Source: an uncultured Erysipelotrichaceae bacterium
Lineage (GTDB): Bacteria; Bacillota_I; Bacilli_A; Erysipelotrichales; Erysipelotrichaceae
DNA length: 64,000 nucleotides
NCBI GenBank assembly: GCA_944325685.1
Contig: CALVBC010000025.1
Location: 1 to 64,000 of the forward strand
Reading direction: 5' to 3'
The translations under genes and the position numbers were made by a program. Of the stretch, positions 44,379 through 53,109 are shown in pieces. The notes under the pieces are model-generated. The model worked only from the letters and a program-made list of their open reading frames with translations. It did not search any database and was not told the DNA's origin. Within the stretch, counting starts at the first letter, position 1; every line of letters starts with the position of its first letter.

Positions 44379-44863
44379 GAAAGATAATGATCATTTTATT
44401 GTGTCTTATCCTTGTGGGTTGTGATGAAAAGACAGTCTATGTCGATATGCTCACCTATGATATCGATATGAGTGGCTATATAGCTATGAAGGATATAAAA
44501 GATGACCACTTTGTCGGCATCATGCCAGAAGAGATGCTGGAAGCGAAAGACGAAGGAGGATCAGGGATCTTCTATATGGGCAATATCGATTGTGTCCATT
44601 GTCAAAATATCGTCGGTATCTTAGAAGAAGTAGCTACCGATATGGATATGACCATCAACTATATCAATACCGCCAATGATATATCGCCAGTCAAAGAAGA
44701 GCTAATATCTACATTCTATGATCATCTACCCGAAGATGAAAATGGTGAAAAAGAGATCCGACTACCTTTAGTCACCTGTATCAAAAATGGCAAAGTGCTA
44801 GATACTTTGATCGGTGAAAAGGACTACGATACATATCGAGCCCTATTTGAACTTCTAGTTTAA
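44375..44863 (+). CDS. Thioredoxin-fold lipoprotein
   Basis: 162 residues. The lipoprotein signal MRKIMIILLCLILVGC (lipobox L-V-G-C) is followed by a ~120-residue domain in which IFYMGNIDCVHCQNIV supplies a C-x-x-C active site after a beta strand. RLPLVTCIKNGKV has the cis-Pro-like strand expected of thioredoxins. It is probably an extracellular thiol-disulfide protein. It is coupled to the preceding membrane-protein gene. Confidence 0.7.
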   Translation: MRKIMIILLCLILVGCDEKTVYVDMLTYDIDMSGYIAMKDIKDDHFVGIMPEEMLEAKDEGGSGIFYMGNIDCVHCQNIVGILEEVATDMDMTINYINTANDISPVKEELISTFYDHLPEDENGEKEIRLPLVTCIKNGKVLDTLIGEKDYDTYRALFELLV

Positions 44864-44926
44864 AATTCATTATTCTCTTAACAAGCCTTTTTCAGTATAA
44901 TACTAGTGTTAAAAAGGGGAATATAT

Positions 44927-46396
44927 ATGGGTCTATTTTCACATGATGCAAGGTTATTCAAATTCGATGTCTTACGCTACGTATCTAAACTAGCATATGA
45001 CAAAGAAGAGATCACTGATGAGAAATTACAAGCTTTCTATAAGCAATTAGTGCCAAATGGCAAAGCGCATTTCCGTTGTTGTATATATAAGGAAAGAGAA
45101 GTATTAAGACAAAGAGGACGTTTAGTCTGTGGCAAGATGGCCAATGATGAGACAGAAGTAAACATGCGTCAAGTCGTCCAGGTCATCGAAGCAGCTTGTG
45201 ATGGTTGTAGTATCAAAAAGATCCACGTCACTGACAACTGCCGCAAGTGTATGGCTAAAGCCTGCCGCAGCGCATGTAAGTTTGGGGCGATGGAGATCGG
45301 TCCAGAAAAGGCGACGATCGACTATGACAAGTGTGTTGAATGTGGTGCTTGTGCAAGAGCTTGTCCATATAGTGCGATCGTCATGACACAAAGGCCATGT
45401 AAAGCAGCATGTCCAGTCGATGCGATCTCATGGAATGAGAATGATATCGCCGTTATCGATGAAAAGAAGTGTATCAACTGTGGTCGTTGTGTATCGGCAT
45501 GTCCATTTGGCGCCATCGAAGATATCTCTTGGATCGTGCCGGTCATCCAAGATATCGTCGCTGGTAAGAAGGTATATGCCATCGTTGCACCATCGATCCA
45601 AGGACAATTTGACAACGTCTTATTGACCCAGATCAAAGCTGGTATCAAAGAGCTTGGCTTTGCGGATGTCTTTGAAGCAGCCTTAGGTGCTGATGTCGTC
45701 GCAAAGGAAGAATATGCGGAATTAAAGAAACACAAGGAAGAAGGTATCCCAATGACAACTTCTTGTTGTCCAGCCTTTGTCAATATGGCTAAGATCCACT
45801 TTCCAACCGTTTATGAGAAAAACGTCTCGACGATGGTCAGTCCGATGATGGCTAGAGCTGCGATCTTAAAGAAGGAAGATCCTGATTCAGTGATCGTCTT
45901 TATCGGTCCATGTATCGCTAAAAAACAAGAAGCCATGGAAGAGCATACCAATATCGACTATGTCATCACCTTTGAAGAGCTAGCCGCGATGTTTATCTCA
46001 CAAAAGATCTACCTCAAGGATTACGCTGATGACAACGATGAATGGGAAGCATCGATCTATGGCCGAAACTTTGCCCAAGGTGGTGGTGTATCTAAAGCGG
46101 TCATCCAAGCGGCAAGTGAAGCTGGAGAAGAAGGGGTCACGGCATACTACGCTGATGGTGCCTTTGAATGTAAGAAACAACTCATGCTGATGAAGCTTGG
46201 TAAATTCACCTATGATATCTTAGAGGGTATGTGTTGTGATGGTGGTTGTATCGGTGGTCCATCAACGATCAGTGATGCCTTTGAAGTAAGGAAGCGCATG
46301 AACAAGGAAAACGAAAAACATGTGCTCAAAATCAATGAAGCATTGCTCAAAAGCGATATCGATACATCCAAGTATCATATCCACCGCGATAAGTAA
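44927..46396 (+). CDS. [FeFe]-hydrogenase homologue (group B-like) with ferredoxin domains
   Basis: About 489 residues. Several C-x2-C-x2-C-x3-C-type clusters lie at ~100-200 (CRKCMAKACRSAC, CVECGACARACPYSA, CINCGRCVSACPFGA). The H-cluster ligands follow as TTSCCPAF (~277), GPCIAKKQEA (~327) and GMCCDGGCIGGP (~435), the three L-motifs of HydA in the form typical of group B. A role in H2 production or electron balancing is likely; group B function is little studied. No HydE/F/G maturases or electron-bifurcating partners are nearby. AAGGGGA precedes the ATG; TATAAT is at 44896-44901. Confidence 0.85.
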   Translation: MGLFSHDARLFKFDVLRYVSKLAYDKEEITDEKLQAFYKQLVPNGKAHFRCCIYKEREVLRQRGRLVCGKMANDETEVNMRQVVQVIEAACDGCSIKKIHVTDNCRKCMAKACRSACKFGAMEIGPEKATIDYDKCVECGACARACPYSAIVMTQRPCKAACPVDAISWNENDIAVIDEKKCINCGRCVSACPFGAIEDISWIVPVIQDIVAGKKVYAIVAPSIQGQFDNVLLTQIKAGIKELGFADVFEAALGADVVAKEEYAELKKHKEEGIPMTTSCCPAFVNMAKIHFPTVYEKNVSTMVSPMMARAAILKKEDPDSVIVFIGPCIAKKQEAMEEHTNIDYVITFEELAAMFISQKIYLKDYADDNDEWEASIYGRNFAQGGGVSKAVIQAASEAGEEGVTAYYADGAFECKKQLMLMKLGKFTYDILEGMCCDGGCIGGPSTISDAFEVRKRMNKENEKHVLKINEALLKSDIDTSKYHIHRDK

Positions 46397-46400
46397 TAAC

Positions 46401-46437
46401 AAAGTGTCATCCTCTATCTTAGATGATGACACTTTTT
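46401..46437 (+). terminator. Terminator of the hydrogenase-like gene
   Basis: AAAGTGTCATC (46401-46411) pairs with GATGACACTTT (46425-46435), then T's. The stem is 11 bp. Confidence 0.92.
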
Positions 46438-46457
46438 AAATATGCTAAAATATGGCG

Positions 46458-48944
46458 ATGAAAACCGAGAAGAATATCGTCGGTCTATTAGCGCATGTGG
46501 ATGCTGGTAAGACGACTTTAAGTGAAGCTTTACTATATATGACAAGTTCGATCACTAAATTAGGTCGTGTCGATCAAAAGACCAGTTTATTAGATAATGA
46601 TCCGATCGAAAGGAAAAGAGGGATCACGATCTTCAATAAGGAAGCGCGTTTTGATACTAGTGATCATTCCTATATCATTGAAGATACACCAGGGCATATC
46701 GATTTTTCGATGGAGATGGAAAGGGTATTACCGATATTAGATATGGTGATCTTATTAGTCGATGTGTCCAGTGATATCAAAGCCTATACTAAAAGGCTAT
46801 TTTCTCTTTTAAAGGCCTATGATATACCGACGATCATCTTTTTGAATAAATTTGATCTAGCCTATACGACAAAAGAAGACATCTATAAAAAGGTCAAAGA
46901 AGAGCTAAGTGATGCGATAATTGACTTCACTAGTGATGAAGATAAGATAAAAGAAGATATCGCGACTTTAGATGAGATGCTATTTGATAAGTACTTAAAT
47001 GGTGTCACGATAACTAAAGATGATATCAAAAGATCATTTATAAATAGGAAGTTCTTTCCCTGTATCCATGGTTCAGCCCTAAAGCATACCAATATCCAAA
47101 GACTATTAGATACTCTAGACTACTTATATATCGATAAGGAATATCCTGATGACTTTAAGGCTTATGTCTATCGGATAAGCTATGATAAAAGAAAAGAGAT
47201 GCTGACAGCTATCAAGATAAATGGTGGCATATTAAAGGTCAAAGACAAGATCTTAAATGACAAGGTCGATGAGATAAGGGTTTATAATGGGCCAGAATAT
47301 AAAGCCTTAAATGAAGCTAAAGCCGGTGATTTAGTGACTTTAAAAGGTCCTAATACACTTCTTATCGGTGAATATATCAATGATGATCAAAAAGATAAGG
47401 CTAAAGTAATGGTACCTTATTTAGACCGTGAGATATCTAGTCCTAATACCGATAAGGCCATCCTTTATAAGCGTCTATTAGCTATGCAAAAGGAAGACCC
47501 TTTATTGAATGTAAGAAGCGATGATGACCGTATAACGGTCTCCCTTATGGGTGATATCCAAATGGAAGTCTTAACGACTAAATTAAAAGAAGAAGGGATC
47601 GATGTATCCTTTAGTGATAGTAAGGTCACCTACAAAGAGACGATCACAAGACAGAGCTATGGTATCGGTCACTATGAACCTTTAAGGCATTATTGTGAGG
47701 TCCATCTAAAGGTCAGACCATTAAAAAGAGGACAAGGAAAAAGTGTCATCGATCCAAATAAGATCGGGGGCAATCACTTTGAGGTCATAAGCGAATATCT
47801 GACTAGTAAGACGATCAAAGGTGTACTAATTGGGGCGGAAGTCATCGATATCGAGATCGCGATATTAGCTATAAAGACTTCATTAAGTCATACTACTAAT
47901 GATGATATCAGAAAGGCCTGTGACTTTGCGCTTCGTAATGCCCTATTAGATAATGAGATGATATTACTTGAACCTTATGAGCGCTTTAGGATCAAGGTCG
48001 ATACTAGTGATCTATCTAGCGTCATATATAATATCGAAAAGCTAGGGGGAACATATAAAGTCAGTGATGATATAAGTGGCACGATGAGTGCCATCGATAT
48101 CCAAGAGCTCATGAAGACCGATGTGATAAAACGCAAAAACATCTATATCGAGCATAGCTTTGATGGTTATGATATCGCTAAAAATATGGATATGATCATA
48201 AATGAAAAAGGCTATGATCCATATAATGATCCTGATGAGATGAGTGGCTCGATCTTCTTTAAAAATGGGGCTGGTTATTATGTCGATCTTGATGACACCT
48301 ATGAGCTTGCCCATATCAAGCCTTTGATCGATCATAAAGAGACGACGACCTATAGTTATAATCGTCTAAAGATCGATGATGAAGAGGTCAAAAGGGTCTT
48401 TGAAAGGTCAAATCCAAAAAAGAAGGATCCTTATATCAGAAAAACCAAGAAGGAAGATAGTAAGTATGTTTCTAAGGAAGTAAAGAAACCACCGCTTTAT
48501 ATCGTCGATGGTTATAATGCCTTATATACGCAAAAGAAAGATCCCGATATGAATGGTGACATTGAATGGTTACTAGATGAACTTAGCTACTATCAAAGCA
48601 TGAAAAACGTCACCATGTGGGTAGTATTTGATGCCTATAAAGTCGATAATCCATCTAATAAAGGTCATGATCTAAAGGTCATCTATACTGATAAAGATGA
48701 GACAGCTGATGCCTATATCCAAAGGATGGTCCGTGAATTAAAAGATCAGTATAGTATCACAGTCGTCACATCGGATAAATTGATCCAAGTTGCGATCTTC
48801 TCTTTTGGTGCTTATCGTAAATCATCAAGGGCACTATTTGATGAGATAAGAAGGATGAAGGAAGATCATCCGATCCAAAATACCAAGACCAAGAATACCC
48901 CATTAAAAGACCTCTTAAAAGATATCGATGTCGATGATGAGTGA
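46458..48944 (+). CDS. TetM/EF-G-like translational GTPase fused to a Rae1-like NYN/PIN nuclease
   Basis: 828 residues. Residues 1-~650 follow ribosomal protection proteins: GLLAHVDAGKTTLSEALL (P-loop), RKRGITIFNK (switch I), EDTPGHIDFS (G3) and FLNKFD (G4), then EF-G domains II-V including a domain IV-like segment. A charged linker (~640-675) leads to PPLYIVDGYNALY, then VVFDAYKVDN, KDETADAYIQRM and TVVTSDKLIQVAIF, the pattern of YacP/Rae1, a ribosome-associated endonuclease that cuts mRNA in the A site. The fusion suggests GTP-dependent A-site entry followed by mRNA cleavage. TAAAAT (46446-46451) is six bases from this ATG with no ribosome binding site. Confidence 0.88.
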   Translation: MKTEKNIVGLLAHVDAGKTTLSEALLYMTSSITKLGRVDQKTSLLDNDPIERKRGITIFNKEARFDTSDHSYIIEDTPGHIDFSMEMERVLPILDMVILLVDVSSDIKAYTKRLFSLLKAYDIPTIIFLNKFDLAYTTKEDIYKKVKEELSDAIIDFTSDEDKIKEDIATLDEMLFDKYLNGVTITKDDIKRSFINRKFFPCIHGSALKHTNIQRLLDTLDYLYIDKEYPDDFKAYVYRISYDKRKEMLTAIKINGGILKVKDKILNDKVDEIRVYNGPEYKALNEAKAGDLVTLKGPNTLLIGEYINDDQKDKAKVMVPYLDREISSPNTDKAILYKRLLAMQKEDPLLNVRSDDDRITVSLMGDIQMEVLTTKLKEEGIDVSFSDSKVTYKETITRQSYGIGHYEPLRHYCEVHLKVRPLKRGQGKSVIDPNKIGGNHFEVISEYLTSKTIKGVLIGAEVIDIEIAILAIKTSLSHTTNDDIRKACDFALRNALLDNEMILLEPYERFRIKVDTSDLSSVIYNIEKLGGTYKVSDDISGTMSAIDIQELMKTDVIKRKNIYIEHSFDGYDIAKNMDMIINEKGYDPYNDPDEMSGSIFFKNGAGYYVDLDDTYELAHIKPLIDHKETTTYSYNRLKIDDEEVKRVFERSNPKKKDPYIRKTKKEDSKYVSKEVKKPPLYIVDGYNALYTQKKDPDMNGDIEWLLDELSYYQSMKNVTMWVVFDAYKVDNPSNKGHDLKVIYTDKDETADAYIQRMVRELKDQYSITVVTSDKLIQVAIFSFGAYRKSSRALFDEIRRMKEDHPIQNTKTKNTPLKDLLKDIDVDDE

Positions 48945-49056
48945 TACTCGATATTCGAAAAATCCTAAACAAATCATTCGAATTATTCAAAATAGACAAT
49001 ACAAAGATAATGATGATAGTGAATATAAATAACTAATTCACATAGAGTTCATTATT

Positions 49057-49074
49057 ATCACACAAAAATCACAT
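49057..49074. repeat. 18-bp copy of the group II intron 5' junction sequence
   Basis: ATCACACAAAAATCACAT is identical to 515-532, which spans the predicted intron 5' splice site. On the minus strand it reads ATGTGATTTTT followed by GTGTGAT. The gap 48945-49193 also holds a terminator hairpin and an A/T-rich tract, with no gene seen. Confidence 0.6.
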
Positions 49075-49146
49075 AATTGCTTGCGATAATATAGATGTAA
49101 AAATAGATGCGTTCTCACTTATCGCATTATAAACGTTCTCTCCACC

Positions 49147-49180
49147 AAGATACAGGCCTTTATAATCTGTATCTTTTTTA
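49147..49180 (+). terminator. Terminator hairpin upstream of the HAD gene
   Basis: AAGATACAG (49147-49155) pairs with CTGTATCTT (49167-49175), followed by T's. It cannot end the GTPase gene efficiently from 200 bases away, so it more likely ends a short leader or small RNA starting around 49090. The HAD gene's own -10 begins two bases after it. Confidence 0.7.
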
Positions 49181-49193
49181 TTATAATGGCCAC

Positions 49194-49841
49194 ATGATCA
49201 AGGCAGTATTATTTGATTTAGATGGTGTCCTTATCGATTCAGAACACCTATCACAAAAGATATATGAAGAATTTATCCAAGAGTTTCATTATGATATCCC
49301 TGTAGAAAGGTTTTATCTTTTGATCGGCTCCCATAAAAGATGGGATCCTTTTAGAAAGGTCATCGAAGGTTATGATATCGGTCTAACACCAGAGGAGTTT
49401 GAAGAGAAGATCGTCAAATATCGCTTAGATAAATTTAATGCGTATGATATCAGTACTTTAGGATTCAAGGATGCGAAAGAGACCCTTTTATATCTAAAAG
49501 AAAAGGGGATCAAGACGGCTGTCGCTTCTAGCTCTAGTATCGACTATGTGGAAAGGATGCTGGTGGCAAATGGTATCGATCATCTATTTGATCTAAAGAC
49601 CACCGGTGATGATTTTAAAAGGCCAAAACCTGAACCTGATATCTATCTCTATTGCAAGGACAAACTAAATGTCGATATCGATGAATGTCTAGTAGTTGAA
49701 GATTCACCTTTAGGGATCAAAGCAGGTAAGAACGCTAAGATGAAGGTCATCGCTAAAAGAGATGACACCTTTGGTTTTGATCAAAGTGAAGCGGACTTCT
49801 TTATCAATGATCTAAGTGAATTAAAGAGGATCTTAAGATGA
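49194..49841 (+). CDS. HAD-IA phosphatase (beta-phosphoglucomutase-like)
   Basis: About 215 residues: AVLFDLDGVLIDSEHLS (motif I), TAVASSSSIDYVERML (motif II), RPKPEPDIYLYCKDKL (conserved Lys), CLVVEDSPLGIKAGKNAKMKVI (motif IV). The D-L-D-G-V-L-I-D-S-E opening is typical of beta-PGM/sugar-phosphate phosphatases. The start at 49194 is supported by TATAAT (49182-49187) six bases before it; an upstream frame would run through a terminator. It overlaps the next GNAT gene by four bases. Confidence 0.88.
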   Translation: MIKAVLFDLDGVLIDSEHLSQKIYEEFIQEFHYDIPVERFYLLIGSHKRWDPFRKVIEGYDIGLTPEEFEEKIVKYRLDKFNAYDISTLGFKDAKETLLYLKEKGIKTAVASSSSIDYVERMLVANGIDHLFDLKTTGDDFKRPKPEPDIYLYCKDKLNVDIDECLVVEDSPLGIKAGKNAKMKVIAKRDDTFGFDQSEADFFINDLSELKRILR

Positions 49842-50317
49842 TCAGAAAGGCTAAGATCGAAGAATTAGAAGAGATCAAAGAGATATTTGAAGAAGCTAAG
49901 AAGATCATGCGCCAGGATGGTAATATGCTGCAATGGAATGATGGCTATCCACAAGATGAAGTACTAATAAGCGACATCGATAAAGGTCAACTATATGTGA
50001 TCGAAGATGGAGAGATCAATGCTTGTTTTGTCTTACAACTTGGTGAAGATCCGACATATAAAGTTATCGATGGCAAATGGCAAAGCGATAGCCCTTATAT
50101 AACGATCCATCGGATCGCTAAAAGAAGTGGTAAGCATATCTTTGATCAAATGTTTTCTTATGTCAAAGAAAGATATGATCATATTCGTATCGATACCCAT
50201 AAAGACAATAAGATCATGCAACATCTATTAGCGATACATGGATTCAAATATTGTGGCATCATCTACCTATTAGATGGTGATCCAAGACTTGCTTATGAAT
50301 ATATCAAGAGATACTAA
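49838..50317 (+). CDS. GNAT-family acetyltransferase
   Basis: 159 residues: IRKAKIEELEEIKEIFEEAK opening, then LQWNDGYPQDEVLISDIDKG, and ITIHRIAKRSGKHIFDQM as the degenerate acetyl-CoA loop (the usual G-x-G is R-S-G-K-H). The ending HGFKYCGIIYL fits GNAT beta 6-7. The substrate is unknown. It is coupled to the HAD gene. Confidence 0.8.
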   Translation: MIRKAKIEELEEIKEIFEEAKKIMRQDGNMLQWNDGYPQDEVLISDIDKGQLYVIEDGEINACFVLQLGEDPTYKVIDGKWQSDSPYITIHRIAKRSGKHIFDQMFSYVKERYDHIRIDTHKDNKIMQHLLAIHGFKYCGIIYLLDGDPRLAYEYIKRY

Positions 50318-50367
50318 ATGACTTAGAATTAAGGTATACTTTAGATATATACATAGCGAGGGACAAT

Positions 50368-51363
50368 ATGAAAAGACATTGGATAATGATCGTTTTAGTC
50401 ATCCTTATGTTGGCTGGCTGTAGTAGAGAATTAAATGTCATCGCAAATGATGATATCGTTATCGAATATGGTGATGATCTAAGCGATGATGTAGTTATAG
50501 CTCAAGGTTCGGATGAAATCAGTATCAAGGATATCCAAGGTTTTGATAATATGGCTGTTGGCAAACAAACAGTCACTATCACCTTTACTGATGGTGAGAT
50601 AGATAAAGAAATTGATGTCTATCTTGAAGTTAAAGATACTAAAGGTCCTGAGATCAAGATAAAAGAAGATAAGATCGAGATCGAAGAGGGAAATGATATC
50701 GATCTTATCGCTAATGTATCATGTCGTGATGAAGTAGATGGTGATATCAAATATCATGAAGAAAAGATCACTAAGGATGGTTTTAATATCGACTTAACAG
50801 ACTTTGACAAAGATATACCAGGTACATATGAGATAAAGGTCATCGCTTATGATAGAAATGGTAATCAAGATGAAGGATCTTTTGAAGTGACGGTACTAGA
50901 AAAGCCTGAACCAATTATCGAAACGCCTATCAAAGAAACGACAAAAGCCCCAGAACAAGCACCTACACCAAGCCTAGAGCCAGTCGTATCTGATTCACCG
51001 ATCGTCAAGGCAGCCTTAGCGGAAGTCGGTGGCCATAATAATTGTAGTGGTCTAGCTGAGATCGCCATCAATGCCGTTGGTAAAAGCGCATGGACCACTG
51101 ATCGGATCGATGTGGATGGTGGTTATTATACGATGTCTAAACTATCACCAGAGAACTTTGTTGAATTAGGTCAAAGTATTAATATCAGTGATATGCGTCC
51201 TGGTGATATCTTATATTACGCTGATGGTGGGGCTGGTGTATCGCATGTTGCGGTATATATCGGCAATGATGAAGCAGTCCATGGTGGTTGGATGGGGGAT
51301 AATACCGTCGTTGAGACGATCGATATCGGTAGTGGAGTCACTGGTGTTTATCGTTTTGATTAA
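50368..51363 (+). CDS. Cell-wall lipoprotein with Ig-like domains and NlpC/P60 peptidase
   Basis: 331 residues. The lipoprotein signal MKRHWIMIVLVILMLAGC is followed by two Ig-like (DUF5011-type) repeats (~25-180; ending GTYEIKVIAYDRNGNQDE), a Pro/Thr/Glu linker, and an NlpC/P60-type domain. In that domain NNCSGLAE carries the catalytic Cys (~225) and SHVAVYIGNDEAVHGG the catalytic His (~291). It probably cleaves peptidoglycan stem peptides. GCGAGGG lies eight bases before the ATG. Confidence 0.9.
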   Translation: MKRHWIMIVLVILMLAGCSRELNVIANDDIVIEYGDDLSDDVVIAQGSDEISIKDIQGFDNMAVGKQTVTITFTDGEIDKEIDVYLEVKDTKGPEIKIKEDKIEIEEGNDIDLIANVSCRDEVDGDIKYHEEKITKDGFNIDLTDFDKDIPGTYEIKVIAYDRNGNQDEGSFEVTVLEKPEPIIETPIKETTKAPEQAPTPSLEPVVSDSPIVKAALAEVGGHNNCSGLAEIAINAVGKSAWTTDRIDVDGGYYTMSKLSPENFVELGQSINISDMRPGDILYYADGGAGVSHVAVYIGNDEAVHGGWMGDNTVVETIDIGSGVTGVYRFD

Positions 51364-51390
51364 AAAAAGATATCAGTTTCCTGATATCAA
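51362..51390. terminator. Bidirectional terminator
   Basis: GATATCAG-tttc-CTGATATC (51369-51388), with seven A's on the left giving a strong U-run on the minus strand for the chrA pair. It also ends the NlpC/P60 gene on the plus strand. The second chrA stop codon lies in the stem. Confidence 0.8.
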
Positions 51391-51941
51391 AAGATAAAGC
51401 TTACTATTAGATTGATGATGCCACAGGCGACCATCACTAAGATCGGATTGAATTTAAACTTCCTCAAACAGAAGAAAGCTAAGATGAAGATCACGATCGA
51501 AGTGATACTGATGCCATACATCATGACTTCACCAGTACTTACCGCCGTTATAAGCATCGCGATACCAGCTGATGCGATAAGGGCCACGACGGCTGGTCTA
51601 AGACATGATAAGATCGAATCAAGACCTTTGGCGCTCTTGTATTTGCGATAGATATAAGCGAGTAGTGATACGATGAAGATCGAAGGTAAGATGACACCGA
51701 TCGTAGCGATCACCGCTCCTGGAAGCCCGGCGATCCTGATCCCGACGAAGGTCGCTGAATTGACAGCGATCGGACCTGGAGTCATCTCAGCAATGGTCAC
51801 AAGATCAGTGAATTCGCTCATCGATAGCCAATTGTGGATCTCAACGGTCTGTGTTTGGATCAAAGGTATCGCAGCATAGCCACCACCGATCGAGAAGAGA
51901 CCGATCTGGATAAATGACCATAATAACTCTAGGTATATCAT
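51387..51941 (-). CDS. chrA: ChrA-type transporter half, second gene
   Basis: A 184-residue single-CHR-domain membrane protein: LFSIGGGYAAIPLIQ, LVTIAEMTPGPIAVNSATFVG, and further hydrophobic helices. Short-chain ChrA proteins work as pairs of unlike halves exporting chromate or an unknown anion. It overlaps its partner by four bases. Confidence 0.9.
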   Translation of the reverse strand: MIYLELLWSFIQIGLFSIGGGYAAIPLIQTQTVEIHNWLSMSEFTDLVTIAEMTPGPIAVNSATFVGIRIAGLPGAVIATIGVILPSIFIVSLLAYIYRKYKSAKGLDSILSCLRPAVVALIASAGIAMLITAVSTGEVMMYGISITSIVIFILAFFCLRKFKFNPILVMVACGIINLIVSFIF

Positions 51942-52504
51942 TCGATCACCTCCCTTTTGACTTTATCATAGATGATCTTGATGATACCGATGAGGGCACA
52001 TGATAAGATCGTGATGATGACATTCACATTGAAGACCATATCGGCGATAAAAGCACCGACGATGATAAGGATAAACAGGATATTCTTCTGTTTGACGACA
52101 TTGATACCAAGGTCGATCGAAACACTTAAGATCACCGCTGCAACACCGATCTGCATCCCTTCAAGGACTAATTTGACGATCGGATTGGTGATAAAGATGT
52201 CATAGATGAAAGAGATGATACTGATGATGATCATCGGTGGTAGGATAGTTGCCAGTACTGCCACTAGCATCCCGATCAAACCACACACTTTCCACCCAAC
52301 TAATATCGCCGCATTGACCGCGATCGCACCAGGTGAAGATTGCGCTAATGCTGCATAATCAAGCATCTCTTCATCGCTTATCCACTTTAATTCATCAACA
52401 AACTTCTTCTTCATGAAGGTCACGATAACAAAGCCACCTCCGAAGGTAAAAGCGCTGATGTAGAAACACGTAACGAATAACTTCCCTAACTTTTTGATGT
52501 CCAT
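51938..52504 (-). CDS. chrA: ChrA-type transporter half, first gene
   Basis: 188 residues, CHR domain: FYISAFTFGGGFVIVTFMKK, YAALAQSSPGAIAVNAAILVG, five to six membrane helices. It is the other half of the two-gene ChrA transporter. The start ATG at 52504 has no Shine-Dalgarno and TAATAT (52517-52512) seven bases upstream, a possible leaderless start. It is divergent from rpmH. Confidence 0.9.
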   Translation of the reverse strand: MDIKKLGKLFVTCFYISAFTFGGGFVIVTFMKKKFVDELKWISDEEMLDYAALAQSSPGAIAVNAAILVGWKVCGLIGMLVAVLATILPPMIIISIISFIYDIFITNPIVKLVLEGMQIGVAAVILSVSIDLGINVVKQKNILFILIIVGAFIADMVFNVNVIITILSCALIGIIKIIYDKVKREVIE

Positions 52505-52526
52505 GCATGATATATTATTACATTAT

Positions 52527-52555
52527 TTGACAAAAAGGTGTTAAATCTTTATCAT
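52527..52555 (+). promoter_or_regulatory. rpmH promoter
   Basis: TTGACA (52527-52532), 17 bases, TATCAT (52550-52555). It gives a leader of about 27 nt with AAAGGAG before the rpmH ATG. Confidence 0.85.
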
Positions 52556-52588
52556 TATATAGCGATTTATTGAAAGGAGCCGTATAAA

Positions 52589-52723
52589 ATGAAAAGAACA
52601 TATCAACCTAGTAAGCGTAAACACCAAAAAACTTGTGGTTTTAGAGCTCGTATGAAAACAGCTGGTGGCCGTAAAGTACTAGCAAGAAGACGCCAAAAAG
52701 GCAGAAAGGTATTGTCAGCTTAA
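52589..52723 (+). CDS. rpmH: 50S ribosomal protein L34
   Basis: 44 residues. The strongly basic protein begins [20 protein letters not shown] and ends [18 protein letters not shown], the canonical L34 sequence. AAAGGAG lies about ten bases upstream of the ATG. It is the first gene of the rpmH-rnpA-yidC-jag block. In Bacillus this block is divergent next to dnaA; here it lies 38 kb away in the same orientation as dnaA. Confidence 0.98.
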   Translation: MKRTYQPSKRKHQKTCGFRARMKTAGGRKVLARRRQKGRKVLSA

Positions 52724-52724
52724 T

Positions 52725-52747
52725 AAGTCACTTCGGTGACTTTTTTA
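52725..52747 (+). terminator. Attenuating terminator between rpmH and rnpA
   Basis: AAGTCAC-TTCG-GTGACTT is a UUCG-capped stem followed by T's. rnpA starts nine bases later without a visible promoter, so partial readthrough likely sets the L34:RnpA ratio. Confidence 0.85.
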
Positions 52748-52755
52748 TTAAAGCC

Positions 52756-53088
52756 ATGAAAAAAGCTTATCGTGTTCGTAAAAACGAAGAATTCACTAGG
52801 ATCATCACCAAGAAGCATTCCAAGGCTTCAAGGTGTTTTGTCGTATACTATGACCTTAAAAAAGAGGACCATACAAGAGTAGGTATCAGTGTATCTAAAA
52901 AGCTCGGCAATGCGGTCGTCAGGAATAAACTGAAACGACAACTCAGGGAGATGGTCCGGATGGTGATCGACTTTGATGATAGTGCACTTGACTACATCAT
53001 CATCATCAAACAGGGATTTCTCGATAATAGCTTTGGTGACAATAAAAAAGACTTGGAAAAGACTATAAAAGCTTGTAAAATTGTTTAG
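52756..53088 (+). CDS. rnpA: Ribonuclease P protein component
   Basis: A 110-residue basic cofactor of RNase P. MKKAYRVRKNEEFTRI opens, and the RNR signature lies in GISVSKKLGNAVVRNKLKRQLRE. No Shine-Dalgarno is seen in the short gap after the terminator stem, unusual for this gene. yidC follows by 21 bases. Confidence 0.97.
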   Translation: MKKAYRVRKNEEFTRIITKKHSKASRCFVVYYDLKKEDHTRVGISVSKKLGNAVVRNKLKRQLREMVRMVIDFDDSALDYIIIIKQGFLDNSFGDNKKDLEKTIKACKIV

Positions 53089-53109
53089 TGTTTTAAAAGG
53101 AAAGAAAAG

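Noticed and set aside
46458-48944. A tetracycline resistance gene
   Set aside because: The GTPase part is diverged and fused to a nuclease; resistance cannot be claimed from homology.
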